From positions 6,580,501-6,644,500 of the forward strand of contig JAXRKN010000044.1 in NCBI GenBank assembly GCA_038502055.1: 64,000 nucleotides of DNA, read 5' to 3'. The translations under genes and the position numbers were made by a program. Origin of the DNA: Tanytarsus gracilentus (Eukaryota > Arthropoda > Insecta > Diptera > Chironomidae). The notes under the pieces are model-generated. The model did not search any database. It was not told the DNA's origin and worked only from the letters and a program-made list of their open reading frames with translations. Below, piece after piece: positions 26,101-36,900 of the stretch (position 1 is the stretch's first letter; each line of letters opens with the position of its first letter).

Positions 26101-28236
26101 GAAAATAAATTTTTCCCTGAAGAAGAAGTAAAAAATTATAGGGGCGGAAAAATTGCAATGTTTATTTTCAGCAATCTCTGTGAGATAATTTATTGTTTTT
26201 AAAATATTATCTGTTTCTAAATTTATGTTTTTGTCACACTTTTAATAAGCAACAATAAATAACGTGAGTGTATTATTTTGGGGGTAGCGTTTAAGTTTTA
26301 AAACGTTACTCCAGCGCTCTCGTCTTTAAAAAAAATGTTTTGGATGTTTTAGAAAAATTTAAATTGAGAGTTTCGCGCTCTCTAGAAAAAATAAAAATGT
26401 TTCAAAAAAAGATAACGTCAACTTCTATAAATTTTGTAATTTAAGGATTCGAACCCATTTTTATTTCATGCATAATAAATTTCTCTAATAAAACTTTCAT
26501 TAAAGCTCGCATCATTTAATCAAAATTTAACTTCACAAATAATTTATTAAAGCTGAATTAGTCCAATTGATGTCTAATGCAATAGAAAAGGATTAATGTC
26601 AATTTTTTTCCAATATCATTAAGAATCAGCAAAAAAGAGCTCATATAAGAATGAGATGAAAAATCGATGAAGGAAACACTTGTAAAAATGGTGTGAGGCT
26701 TGTGATAATTTTTTTCTACCCCTCTGAGCAATTTTTTCTCATTCATAAAAATTTATATTGAAGCTTTTCATTTTTTCCTTCACTTTATCATTTTTGGGGG
26801 AACCTACATCAAAATTAAATTGAAGGAATGTCGAAATTTCTAACTTGATGAGTTTGAAGAAAAAAAATCACGAAAGACACAAAAAGCTCAGAAACACGTG
26901 CGGATGTAAGAAAAAAGATAAAAGAAATGTTCGCAAATTAATGGCTTTATTCCACGCAATTTAAAACAACCACGAGAAAATAATTCATTTTCTATGCTCC
27001 AAATCTCTGAGATAATTTGTAAAAGAAAAAAGGCGGAATTTAAACAACGATTAAGGTATAATAGAACTTGATGCCAGACACACAATGAGAAAATAATTTT
27101 TTCTGCTCCAAATGAAATTTAATTTGTTTACAAGGGATGTAAAATTAAAATTATTTTAATACAAAATTTATAAAATTCTTAATAAAAAAAGTTCATCACT
27201 TGTTTCGAAAAGTCTCACAACAAGAAAACTTCCCAACTGCACATGAAAAAAGAGAAATAAAATTTATGGCGCCATAGATGAGGAAAGTCGAAGAGTTTCG
27301 TTCACTTTTTATAAAATCCTCAACTAAAAAACTTCTTTCTACTTTCTCACAATAAATCATTCTTATGATGTTTATTTTTTCATAAGCTTGAGCGAGAAAC
27401 TTTTTCATCTCTCATTTGGGGGTCAGACAACGTCGCATGTCAACAAGGGAAAATATGAAAGAAAGTTTTGGGATGTGAGTGGCTTGTAAATCTCAGTCTG
27501 AAATCAATATTTCGAGCATAAAATTGTCATCTCTCATAATGACGACGATAATTTAATATTTTCGCTCTCATGGACAACAAAAAGCTCTTCTTGCGTGTCA
27601 GAAAGTTTATTTTGTCGTCTGACTTTTGTGATTTTATGTCAAATGACAAAAATGCTGAAAAGATGAAGAAATTTTTTGAAGGCTTTTGTGAGAAAAATAA
27701 CGAAGAAAGTTTTGAACAATTCAACCCAAAAATGTTTGAAAATAGTTTGAGAATTTATAAAAATCTTTTTTTACAAATTTAACCCAAAAACCTACAAAAG
27801 CTTTTTAACAACCCAATAACAAAATATTTATTGTCAAGGTTTTGCCAAAAAGTTACACTAGATTAGCCATAATTTTATGACAAGCATTTGAGTCGAAAAA
27901 TTTTCGCCTTTTGTCATGAGAAAATACGACGAAAATTTCCTCTCAGCTCCGCAAAGTCTTTCAAGGTTAAATTTAGGAGTCGGTCACATGTTTTGTCGCA
28001 AGGAAAATATTTCAGCTTTATTTTATGTTTTTTTTACTAGGATCAAATCCTAAGTTGAGAGCTTTTCTTGGGGCGTCTCACACTTTTAAGTGACTTTAGC
28101 TTATCGTCAGAATTTTAACCTTCAATCTCACCCCGCGCTTAAATCCCTCATTCTTTCCTGAATGGTTTTGCTTTCAAAATGGAAATTAAGAATGACTTTT
28201 GGTGACACATTCTAAAATTTATGACTCAATTTACCC
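20106..28236. other. Gene-poor AT-rich DNA
   Basis: Eight kilobases of AT-rich sequence with no ORF that looks coding and no repeat that stands out. Part could hold non-coding 5' exons or enhancers of the Cng gene, whose coding begins at 33996, but no splice partner can be named. Confidence 0.4.
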
Positions 28237-28812
28237 AAAAAATAGTTAAAAAAAATTTTAAAACCCACTTCTATTTAGTACATTCCGCACGGAAAAGTAT
28301 AAAATAAAATAAAATCAGTATAAAGACTGATATTTTGATATATTTTGTTTACCCATTGAGTACATCAAACAAAATTTTGATATTATTTGCTGTATCGTGA
28401 GATATTTTAAACATGCGAGTGCATGTAATACTTGAATGGAATGAAAACTGGAATTAAAGAACAAAATAAAGAAGTGGGGGCGTTATTTTTGATGTGCATG
28501 TTGCTAAGTTTTATTTTTTAAATATATTTTTTAATTGTTAATTTGTTGTGTTTAATTATTTAAACCGCCCCACTTCTTTATTTTGTTCTTTAATTCCAGT
28601 TTTCATTCCATTCAAGTATTACATGCACTCGCATGTTTAAAATATCTCACGATACAGCAAATAATATCAAAATTTTGTTTGATGTACTCAATGGGTAAAC
28701 AAAATATATCAAAATATCAGTCTTTATCTGATTTTATTTTATTTTTACTTTTCCGTGCGGAATGTACTAAATAGAAGTGGGTTTTAAATCTTTTTTAACT
28801 ATTTTTTTATCT
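28237..28812. repeat. Long near-perfect hairpin (arms about 250 bp)
   Basis: The left arm (28237-28482) is repeated inverted in the right arm (28562-28812) around an AT-rich spacer of about 80 bp. Anchors: AAACCCACTTCTATTTAGTA (28261-28280) against its inverse TACTAAATAGAAGTGGGTTT (28765-28784), and GAACAAAATAAAGAAGTGGG (28459-28478) against CCCACTTCTTTATTTTGTTC (28568-28587). Only small indels separate the arms. No ORF or clear target duplication is seen. It may be a fold-back MITE or a recent inverted duplication. Confidence 0.85.
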
Positions 28813-29788
28813 TTTTCGTGTTCAAACTTTTAACATATAAATGGTTTAAATTTTCTTAAGTTTGTTTGGTCCATTTAATTTTCTGATTTTTTTTTTTCAT
28901 TTTATTAATTTTTATAAGTCCCCCGATCAAGATTCAATTCTAATATGCCGTTATGAACTTTTTATTGACCGTTTTGTTTGCTATATTTTATTAACTTTAA
29001 ACTATGAACTATTTGTCTTTTTCAGTAAATCTATTTCTATTTTTTTTCATTTTATACATGTTTTTATTTATTTATCCAAGGTGAAGATGGACGTGTTTTT
29101 GTTTTTGTCCCGAATTGAAAGCGATCTCGTTTATTGCCATGTCCTTGTCTTCGTCCTCGCATTCCTTTTCCTTCTCGTCAACGAACTGATTCCTCTCGAT
29201 TTCCGTCTCATTTGTTTTCTTGTTGTTTCTCTGTCTTGTCATTTCCGTGCTAGAAATTAAATGTGTAAAAGATCTTTATTTTTTTCGTTCAACTTTTACC
29301 TCACCTTTCGATTGAGTTCATCAATCGCCATCTCCATGTCAAGGAATTTGTGGAGTTCTCTTGTTGCGTTCTATGTTAGAATTGCGTATTGCATTGTCCA
29401 AATCTTTGCTGTGAGTTTACTTTGATTCACTCGTCGTGCCATTCTGTGTTGATTATTGTCTTGCCTTCGTCTTCGAGCTTGTTGATCGTTATTTTCTGTA
29501 AATTTCCTTGTTCCTCAATGAATTTAAATTCATTTCCATCAGCTTCTGAATAGTGTCCGTTTGCTTGTTTTAATATCTGAAATTTTAAAATATTCTGACT
29601 TTAATTTAACAAATTTTATGTTTAATTTAATTTTGTTTCTTACCTGTGATATTTGTGATTACACTTAAATGTGGTTTATGATGAATTGAAGAATTTTAAA
29701 TATTTGTTTTTTTTTCTCCAAATGTTATTGTATTTTCGAAGGGTTTTTATCGAAACTGAGTAATTAATTTAAAGTTTAAAAATTTTTC
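28813..29788. other. T-rich, strand-biased tract
   Basis: The plus strand is strikingly T-rich and A-poor relative to surrounding DNA, so its complement is A/purine-rich. The minus strand reads as Lys/Glu/Asn-rich fragments broken by stops. It may be decayed transposon sequence between the hairpin at 28237 and the mini-hairpin at 29789. No gene is supported. Confidence 0.35.
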
Positions 29789-29863
29789 TACCGTTACTTT
29801 TTACACAGCTGATCTCGCTCCGCTTCGCTACGCGACATCAGCTGTGCGTGACGCACAGCGGTA
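29789..29863. repeat. GC-rich mini-hairpin
   Basis: TACCG...CACAGCTGAT (29789-29813) pairs with ATCAGCTGTG...CGGTA (29837-29863) around the loop TCGCTCCGCTTCGCTACGCG. The right arm holds a second stem, GCTGTGCG TGA CGCACAGC. Its GC content contrasts sharply with the flanks. It looks like a transposon terminus or a MITE remnant. Confidence 0.6.
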
Positions 29864-30317
29864 AACTCTTCAATGCTCGAGATGAAATTAGTTTTAGGGT
29901 ATATTATAGAAGTGGGAAAAAAAGGCAAAATCAAGCATTCATGAAAACGTAAAATATTTTTGATTAATATTAAAAAAGGAATGAGATAGAAAAATAAGAA
30001 AATTATTCATAATCCCATAAATCAGATGAACCAAGAAGGAAATTGGAGGAGTTTCGAGGTCATTTAGAATTTTAATGAGATTAAAAAAGAAACGGTTTAA
30101 TAAAAAACATTTGTGATTCATTTTAAAAATTAAAAAATTATTATTGGATTAAAAATTGCCGAAAATGGTGAAATAACTTCACAATACATTGATATATTCA
30201 CACACTCAAGTGCGTTACCGAATAAAATCTAAAGCGATAAGACCAGTTTATGATTTTCTTTCAAAGAGAACGAACATAATTAAAAAGACTGCGAATTATT
30301 CACAATTTAATATAAAA

Positions 30318-30662
30318 ATGGAACAAGAAAAAGTAAATGAAGCTATAAAAAAAGTTCTTAAAGCTGAGAACTATTGTGAGAGCGATCTTTTAGAGATGTC
30401 TATTACTGACTTACAAAAAGCTTTAGAAGAGTTTGAAAAAATTCCAGACATGGGACAAGTTTGCGAAGTAATCAAGGCAAAAATTACAGAGATGAACGAA
30501 TTACGAGAACATGAAAAAAATAATCCTGATAAAATCGCGGAGAATGCGACCGATACAATCTTCAGAGATTTGTATGAAAAAATTCATGAAGCAGCCGCGT
30601 CAGCTGGTTACACTTTGAGTTGGAATAATGCTGGAACCAGATTGACGTTGGATTCACAATAG
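30318..30662 (+). CDS. Small unrecognised acidic protein, 114 aa
   Basis: I do not recognise this protein. The ATG at 30318 lies in AAAATGG context and opens 114 codons to TAG at 30660-30662; the frame is open further upstream to 30189 but that part is AT-biased and less codon-like. The product is charged and mostly helix-forming (EQEKVNEAIKKVLKAEN, SITDLQKALEEFEKIPDMG, ELREHEKNNPDK), ending in a different, glycine-containing segment GYTLSWNNAGTRLTLDSQ. There is no signal peptide, membrane segment or cysteine pair beyond two Cys. An AATAAA-type signal follows (about 30705). Base composition is clearly higher in GC than the flanks, which supports a real single-exon gene. It could also be the coding exon of a longer spliced gene. 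Confidence 0.55.
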   Translation: MEQEKVNEAIKKVLKAENYCESDLLEMSITDLQKALEEFEKIPDMGQVCEVIKAKITEMNELREHEKNNPDKIAENATDTIFRDLYEKIHEAAASAGYTLSWNNAGTRLTLDSQ

Positions 30663-33600
30663 AACATCAAAAATTATTATTTTATCATTATTTCACCTAA
30701 TCAAATAAAAAAATGAAATTATTTCGAAAAAAGTTGCATAAAAAAATTCAATAAAAATCTTTTATAATTCAAATCTCATTGAATGACTCATTTTTTAATA
30801 CAAACATCATAAAATTAAATAATCTTTAATGATTCATTTCATTGTTTCTTATCGTAAACTTTTTGGACTGTTTATAATGTGCAAAATATTACACAATAAT
30901 TTAAAGAAAGAACCATGACAAAATTCAAATCAAAATTATCCACGAGGAATAAAAAAAATTCATTGAGTTCAAAAATTCGATTAAATTGCAATGGGAGCGC
31001 GCGAGGGTGTGAATGATGAATAAAAGTTCATGTTATGCAAATTTTTCAAGTTGAAATAGCAATAAAATCTCAATCACACATCAATCGTGTGGAAAAAATT
31101 GTTCATGAAATTTTTTCGTAATCGCGATCTATAAACCTGAGCTTTATGTGACAAAAATTGCACATTTAGAAGCATAAAAAATGCGAGAAATTTAAATTTA
31201 TGTCCTTAAAATGGAAAAGCACAATGCAATGCAATAAATTTATGTGAATGACGCAAAGTGGATGTGAAAGCACTTCAGAGTGTGTTGGACGTAAATCCGG
31301 TAATGTTTGTCTATTGCCATTGTCTCGACTGCATAATCATAATTTCTCGGAATATTTCTTTAATAAATATGAATGTGGGTAAAATTTCAATTCTCGTTGG
31401 AATCAATCCAAAAAATTTTTATTAAATTGAAATAACACAAAAAGAATAAAATAAAAAATTATTTTTGAGAAATTAAATAAAATTTATATTTTTATTAAAT
31501 TTCTAAAGATTTCCAAAATATTTTAAAAATGAATATTTTTACTCACTTGACAATAAGTTAAAAATAATTTCTTTATCACACTGATACTCCAAAAATACGG
31601 AAATAGCTATCGCATAAAAAATTTCCATAAAATTCAAATTAAATTGCAATCTTTTTTTATCCGCTCAATTTTATTCGCATACTGTCTGATGATGACACTC
31701 GTAACATGTTGAATTTTTATCTCATTTTTCACCATTGAGAGAATTATGTGGCACGACTGCAGATGAATGTGGAACTCTTAGTTTTATGAAAATTCTATAG
31801 CGGTCGTGATGAAAAGTTTTCTATCTCTCTTTCACCTGAAGCAAATTTTGCGGATGTTCTCCCACTGTTGAGCATGAATAAAGCTTTTAATTACTGCACT
31901 TCTTGATTAAAATGGGATTTGAAGTTTGGTGAGGTGAAATTTGATTTTATTGCGGAAGTAATAACGAAAATGATGAAGTGCAACGAAGTGGAATGAAATT
32001 GAATAGAAAAAAAATTATTGAGATAACTTTTAAAGGTTTGAAAAGTTTTCTGCTGAATGGAAATAAAAATTTAATTTTAATTTTTTATATAGGGGTGGAA
32101 CACTCGCAAAATCAAATTTTAATGTTGTCAGATTTTTTAGGAACATGTTTGGAGCTTTCTGTTTTTAAATTTAAACCAAAATTTTTAGATTTCACCATAA
32201 ATTGCATTTTGCAGTTGCACCACTTCATGAAAATGAAATCAATTTACTTCTTCAAGTTTATTTTGCGGAAATTTATTTCATAAGAAAACTTACAAGTGCT
32301 GAAGCTATAAATATTCCATAAAAATTGTGTTCTCTCGGTTAGGGATTTTCAAAAACGAGAAAGAGATTATTAAAAAAGTTTTCAATCTCAATTTTTCCTT
32401 TTTATTAAGTCTCATGAAAAAATTTATTTATGGGAGAACCGAAAACTTTCTCGTCGACTTATTCAAATTTGTTTATTGAAGGTGAAAATTATTAGTCGAA
32501 AGAGTTTCATCAACAAAAATTATCTCGAGAACTTTCCTCGAAATTCAAATTGCTAATTATAATTTAAGACATTCTGGATGGTAATCAAAGTCCAAAGGCG
32601 GAATTTTTTGATGTAATTATTTAGCAAGAAGAAAATTTTGGTACTTGAGAAAATTATCTGCTAAAAATTTGAGAATCGAGATGTAAAAATTTCATTGAGC
32701 TCCGCTTTATAATTTTAATGAAGTTATTTGTGAAAATAATAAAGTAAAGTCATTGACATTCAATCAAACTCATAACCTTGAATTACCATCATTAAGATTC
32801 CCAAAATAACCTTGAGTAAAATAAAATCACATATATTTTTCCATCTAACGTTTTCAATTACATATTTTCGTGTATTTTCAGCATTTTCTTAAAGGAAATT
32901 TTTATCTCTCGGCACCACCCACGTCACGGCATAACTCGCACATATGGAGATGATGCGAAATTGAATTTGATTTAAGACGCAAACCCACAAACATAAATAA
33001 TTTCTTTTCTCGGACGTTCAATTTTAAATCCGAAATTCCGAACCGTTATTCTCATCCCTTTGATGTTGAAATTGCAAAAAAAAACTTAAAGAGATGAAGA
33101 GAAATTGCTTTGGGACTGAACATCTGAAATGTTAATGCTATTGAATTACTAACTGAGTTAAAGCTAAAACTCCCACACACAATCAGCTTACACTCGTGGC
33201 TCATCATCGTGATTCAATGTTTAAATCTTTCAACAAAGCACAGCAATTTTGTTTTTATTTCGAAGCCAATTTGTTATGCTTTGTGTTGCTTCTCTGTGAG
33301 CTTGCAACAACTCGGAATATTTTATGTAATTTAAAATAATTTAAATTAAATTAGACAAAATTTTAGAACTTAAGTTTTAAAAAATTTAACTGAATTTTAG
33401 AAACTTTTGAAACGTAAAAACTTTCATGTCCTTACTCGTGGTCAAAATAAATTTCATTAAACATAAAATCACCACATCTCGTTATCTCTCTCACGCTTCG
33501 ATGAAATGAAGACACACAAACATCCTCTTCCTCGGTCGTAGCTTTCTCTCTCGTATTCCAATCCTCTCGCACAATCCGCAAAGTAAATTTGCTCGAGAGA

Positions 33601-33677
33601 GAAATGTTTTTTGTTATTTGCTTTATCATTTAAATTTTTATGCTTGCATTACGACTAAAACTTTTCTTTCTTTGCAG
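30663..33677. other. Intergenic or 5' intronic DNA upstream of Cng
   Basis: Three kilobases of AT-rich DNA with only chance ORFs. It ends in a strong pyrimidine tract and AG (CTTTTCTTTCTTTGCAG, 33661-33677), which looks like a 3' splice site, so at least part is probably an intron within the Cng 5' leader. Confidence 0.4.
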
Positions 33678-33995
33678 GCAATTCGACCATGACCCATTTC
33701 GTCATATATGTCGAGTACCGTCATGTGTGCTAATGAAGTTTTATTATGTAAATTCGAAGTGAGCGTAAAAAGAGCCTCTGATAATGGTGTGCAGTGACAG
33801 TGTTAAGTGAAAGTCGTAACATAGCGCACATAAACGCGAGTGTTTAAATTAACATTTTTAAAGTCATTTTCGTCTCCTCGAGAAAGAATTTTTTCTTCCC
33901 CTTCAACGCAACAGTGGAAATTAAAAATTAATTAAATCAACATCAAAACAATTGTTTCTTGCTTGGGTGTGGATAGAAGGCGATGATTTATCAAG
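33678..33995 (+). promoter_or_regulatory. Probable Cng 5' leader exon with short upstream ORFs
   Basis: Follows the acceptor-like TTTCTTTGCAG and leads without a break to the Cng ATG at 33996. It contains a 15-codon uORF (33689-33733), a second that overlaps its stop as TAATG (33733-33762), and a third starting at 33983 that overlaps the main start out of frame and ends at 34030. The leader status is inferred from the acceptor; the uORFs are plain in the sequence. Confidence 0.45.
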
Positions 33996-36900
33996 ATGTG
34001 GACTTATATGATGGCTGCTGCTCGAGGTGATCGAGCAACGTCAATTATTCAAGCGAGAAATGCCAGATATCAAAACGATGACGCCAATCTGTCGAGGTGA
34101 GGAATTTATAGTGGATGAAAATTAGGGTGGGAAGTGTTGTGCTGTCAATGGAAGTGATTAACTGCTTTAGAATAAATTAAAATTGAGAACTTTTTATGGG
34201 AGAATATAAGTTCATAAGAAAGGCTCGAGGAAGGAACACTTGGAAAATAAACCACAAATTATAAAATAAAATTTGAAAATTCTTGAAGATTCCAGCTGTT
34301 GGGAATTTCCCAGGAGTTGAGAATTTCTCAGGTGTTGGGAATTTCCCAGGAGTTGGGAATTTCCCAGGAGTTGGGAATTTCCCAGGTGTTGGGAATTTCC
34401 CAGGTGTTGGGAATTTCCCAGTTGTTGGGAATTTCCCAGTTGTTGGGAATTTCCCAGTTGTTGGGAATTTCCCAGGAGTTGAGAATTTCCCAGGTGTTGG
34501 GAATTTCCCAGGTGTTGGGAATTTCCCAGGAGTTGGGAATTTCCCAGGAGTTGGGAAGTTCCCAGGTGTTGGGAATTTCCCAGGAGTTTGGAATTTCCCA
34601 GGAGTTTGGAATTGAACTCGTGATAAAAAATGCAATGTGATGACATAAAATTCTGCAGAACGAAATTTATTAAAAATTCTGCAGAAATTCTGATGACTGG
34701 GTGATCCATACTCATTTTCAGATTTTACTTAATTCACAGTTCATCTATCGATTTTCATCACACACCCTTAACTCAATTTTCATGCTATCAAATATCCTAA
34801 TTAATATAATTTCACACTTGCAGATTAACGCAACCGAATTATCGCACAGCTAGAGTGGGTTGGAATTACCAGACGACTCCATTTACAATTGATCCATCCG
34901 CACGTAGCACACAAACATTTGCCGAACGCTACGGAATCTCACCACCGCATACGCCATTAGATGACCCATATGGAGCTAATGATTATAATGGAATTGAAAA
35001 AGATGTCGATTGTGGTGATAGCAAAACGACTGTGATAAAGGATACAACGCAGGCAAATGCTGCTCATCAGCCAAATAGCAAACGCTCTTTACCCAATTCA
35101 ACTTCATTTGATGTCGAATTGACACCGGTGAGTGAAATAATCATAGACCGCCATTTCCATGTCAATCGTCTCTCAAAGTTAATATCAGCATTCTAATCAG
35201 ACGCCAGAGACACTCAATTTTGTGACTTACTCATGCGAATTGAAACGTGCCGTCAATATTACAAAGAGTCTCTTTTATTATGTAAATTTCGTCCGCAACC
35301 GTTCTGTGTGTACATTGACATATGGCACACATGGCTCTCCTCATTATTTCTTTTTTTCCTACTGTTCTCTATGAACATGTGATAAATAAGCTTTTCTCGA
35401 ATTTTTGTCACATGAAAGTGAGCTTGTAAAAAAGCTCTTTAATTAGAACATGAATAAAATTTAACGACATTTTTTTTATCGTCAAGCGACTTAAAATGGA
35501 ATTACTAAAATTTTTCGTAATTAACATAACAATCAGAAAGAAAAAAGTTCTTGGAACATTAAGCTGGCAATAATAATAATTGGGGACCGACTTGTTTTTC
35601 ATTCTCCATTTTTGGCAAATCTTTATTAATGAGCGAAAATTTTGTTTGAGATGCTGAATGAAAAGCTGGTCGAAAAAACATTTTTCGAAGCTGTCGCGAG
35701 GTTGAAAATTTTAAAGGAAATTATCGAGGTTGTTTTGTTTGTAATTAATTGGGATTTTTAAATTGAGAATTTCTAATTTATCAAAAAAATGTCGTTGAAT
35801 TTTTTAGATTTTTTAAAAATTTTATTTTCAATTAATTTCATTTCAATTCAACTTTAAAGCTTTGATCAGGAGCTTTTTCCTCATGCATGAAAATAAATCT
35901 CTTTTGAAATTTCGAAATTTCATCATGCATCCCAAAAAAGGAAAAACTTGGTAGATAAATGTTGCAGAATCATTAAGGAAGATCCCACATGAAAGCCATG
36001 CGATGAAAACGCAAAGAAAACCTCAGAACGTGCTGGGTTAACATCTCGTTCAATAAACGTATCTGTGTACATACTTGCACAGTTTGTACCGTTCAGACCG
36101 CAATTTCACTCAAATTATGTAAAATTTTCATTGCAACGAAACCGACATCTGGAATTGAATTGACGAATGCTGAAAATTTTCGCTACTTTGTGTGAGATAA
36201 AAGTTTTTCGATTCTGAATTTTTTTTTGCATTTTGGCAGCACCGAAGCTTAATCGACTTGCTCTCTTTCATGCATGGTTTCCTTGATTTTACAACGCATT
36301 TTTGTTATGGCGAAAACTTTTTGCCATGCAGCACCGAAAAACTTTTTTTAAATGGGAATTGTATAAAAAGTTTTATTTGTATACGGATGAAATGTGGGCT
36401 GAGGAAAGTTTTCAATGCCAACAAATGTAAAATTAATTGAAAAATACTTTCAAAATAGTTAAAGTCATCATAAAAAGTATAAACAAGTAAATAATCAATT
36501 AATTGTAAAGCACGAGCGAATTTTGTCGTGACTTAACAAATTAATTTTACATTCTAAAAAATTAAAGTTTTTCTTTAATTAAATTTTCAAATTAATTACC
36601 ACCGATCACGTTGAATGGTTCGTCAAGCCTCTCAAATGTCACACACTTCTCCAAAGTGGGCAATGTGGTTTACAGAAAATAAATAAATGTTCCAGCACAA
36701 TTCGACATAATTTTCTTTCATCGCACAATTTACGTGTTTGGCATTTTAAATTGCAAAAATTCAATTAGTCAAATTAAATCAACTTGCGAATGAAATTTTA
36801 TTGCGGATCATTTTTAATTTTTTGCTTCTTGCTCTTGGTTAATTAAAATATTTTTTACCATGATATTTACTGAAATAATTTAATTTCCATAAATTTAATT

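Noticed and set aside
27570..27782. 70-codon ATG-started plus-strand ORF with charged residues
   Set aside because: Short, AT-rich, no codon bias or family match; of the length expected by chance here.
28862..29260. 132-codon hydrophobic plus-strand ORF
   Set aside because: Phe/Leu/Ile-rich because the DNA is T-rich. It shows no membrane-protein family pattern.
34177..34715. Four long ORFs on both strands with 6-residue repeats (GNFPGV, GISQEL, GKFPTP, GNSQLL)
   Set aside because: An 18-bp repeat without stops keeps every frame periodic; no start context or conserved domain.
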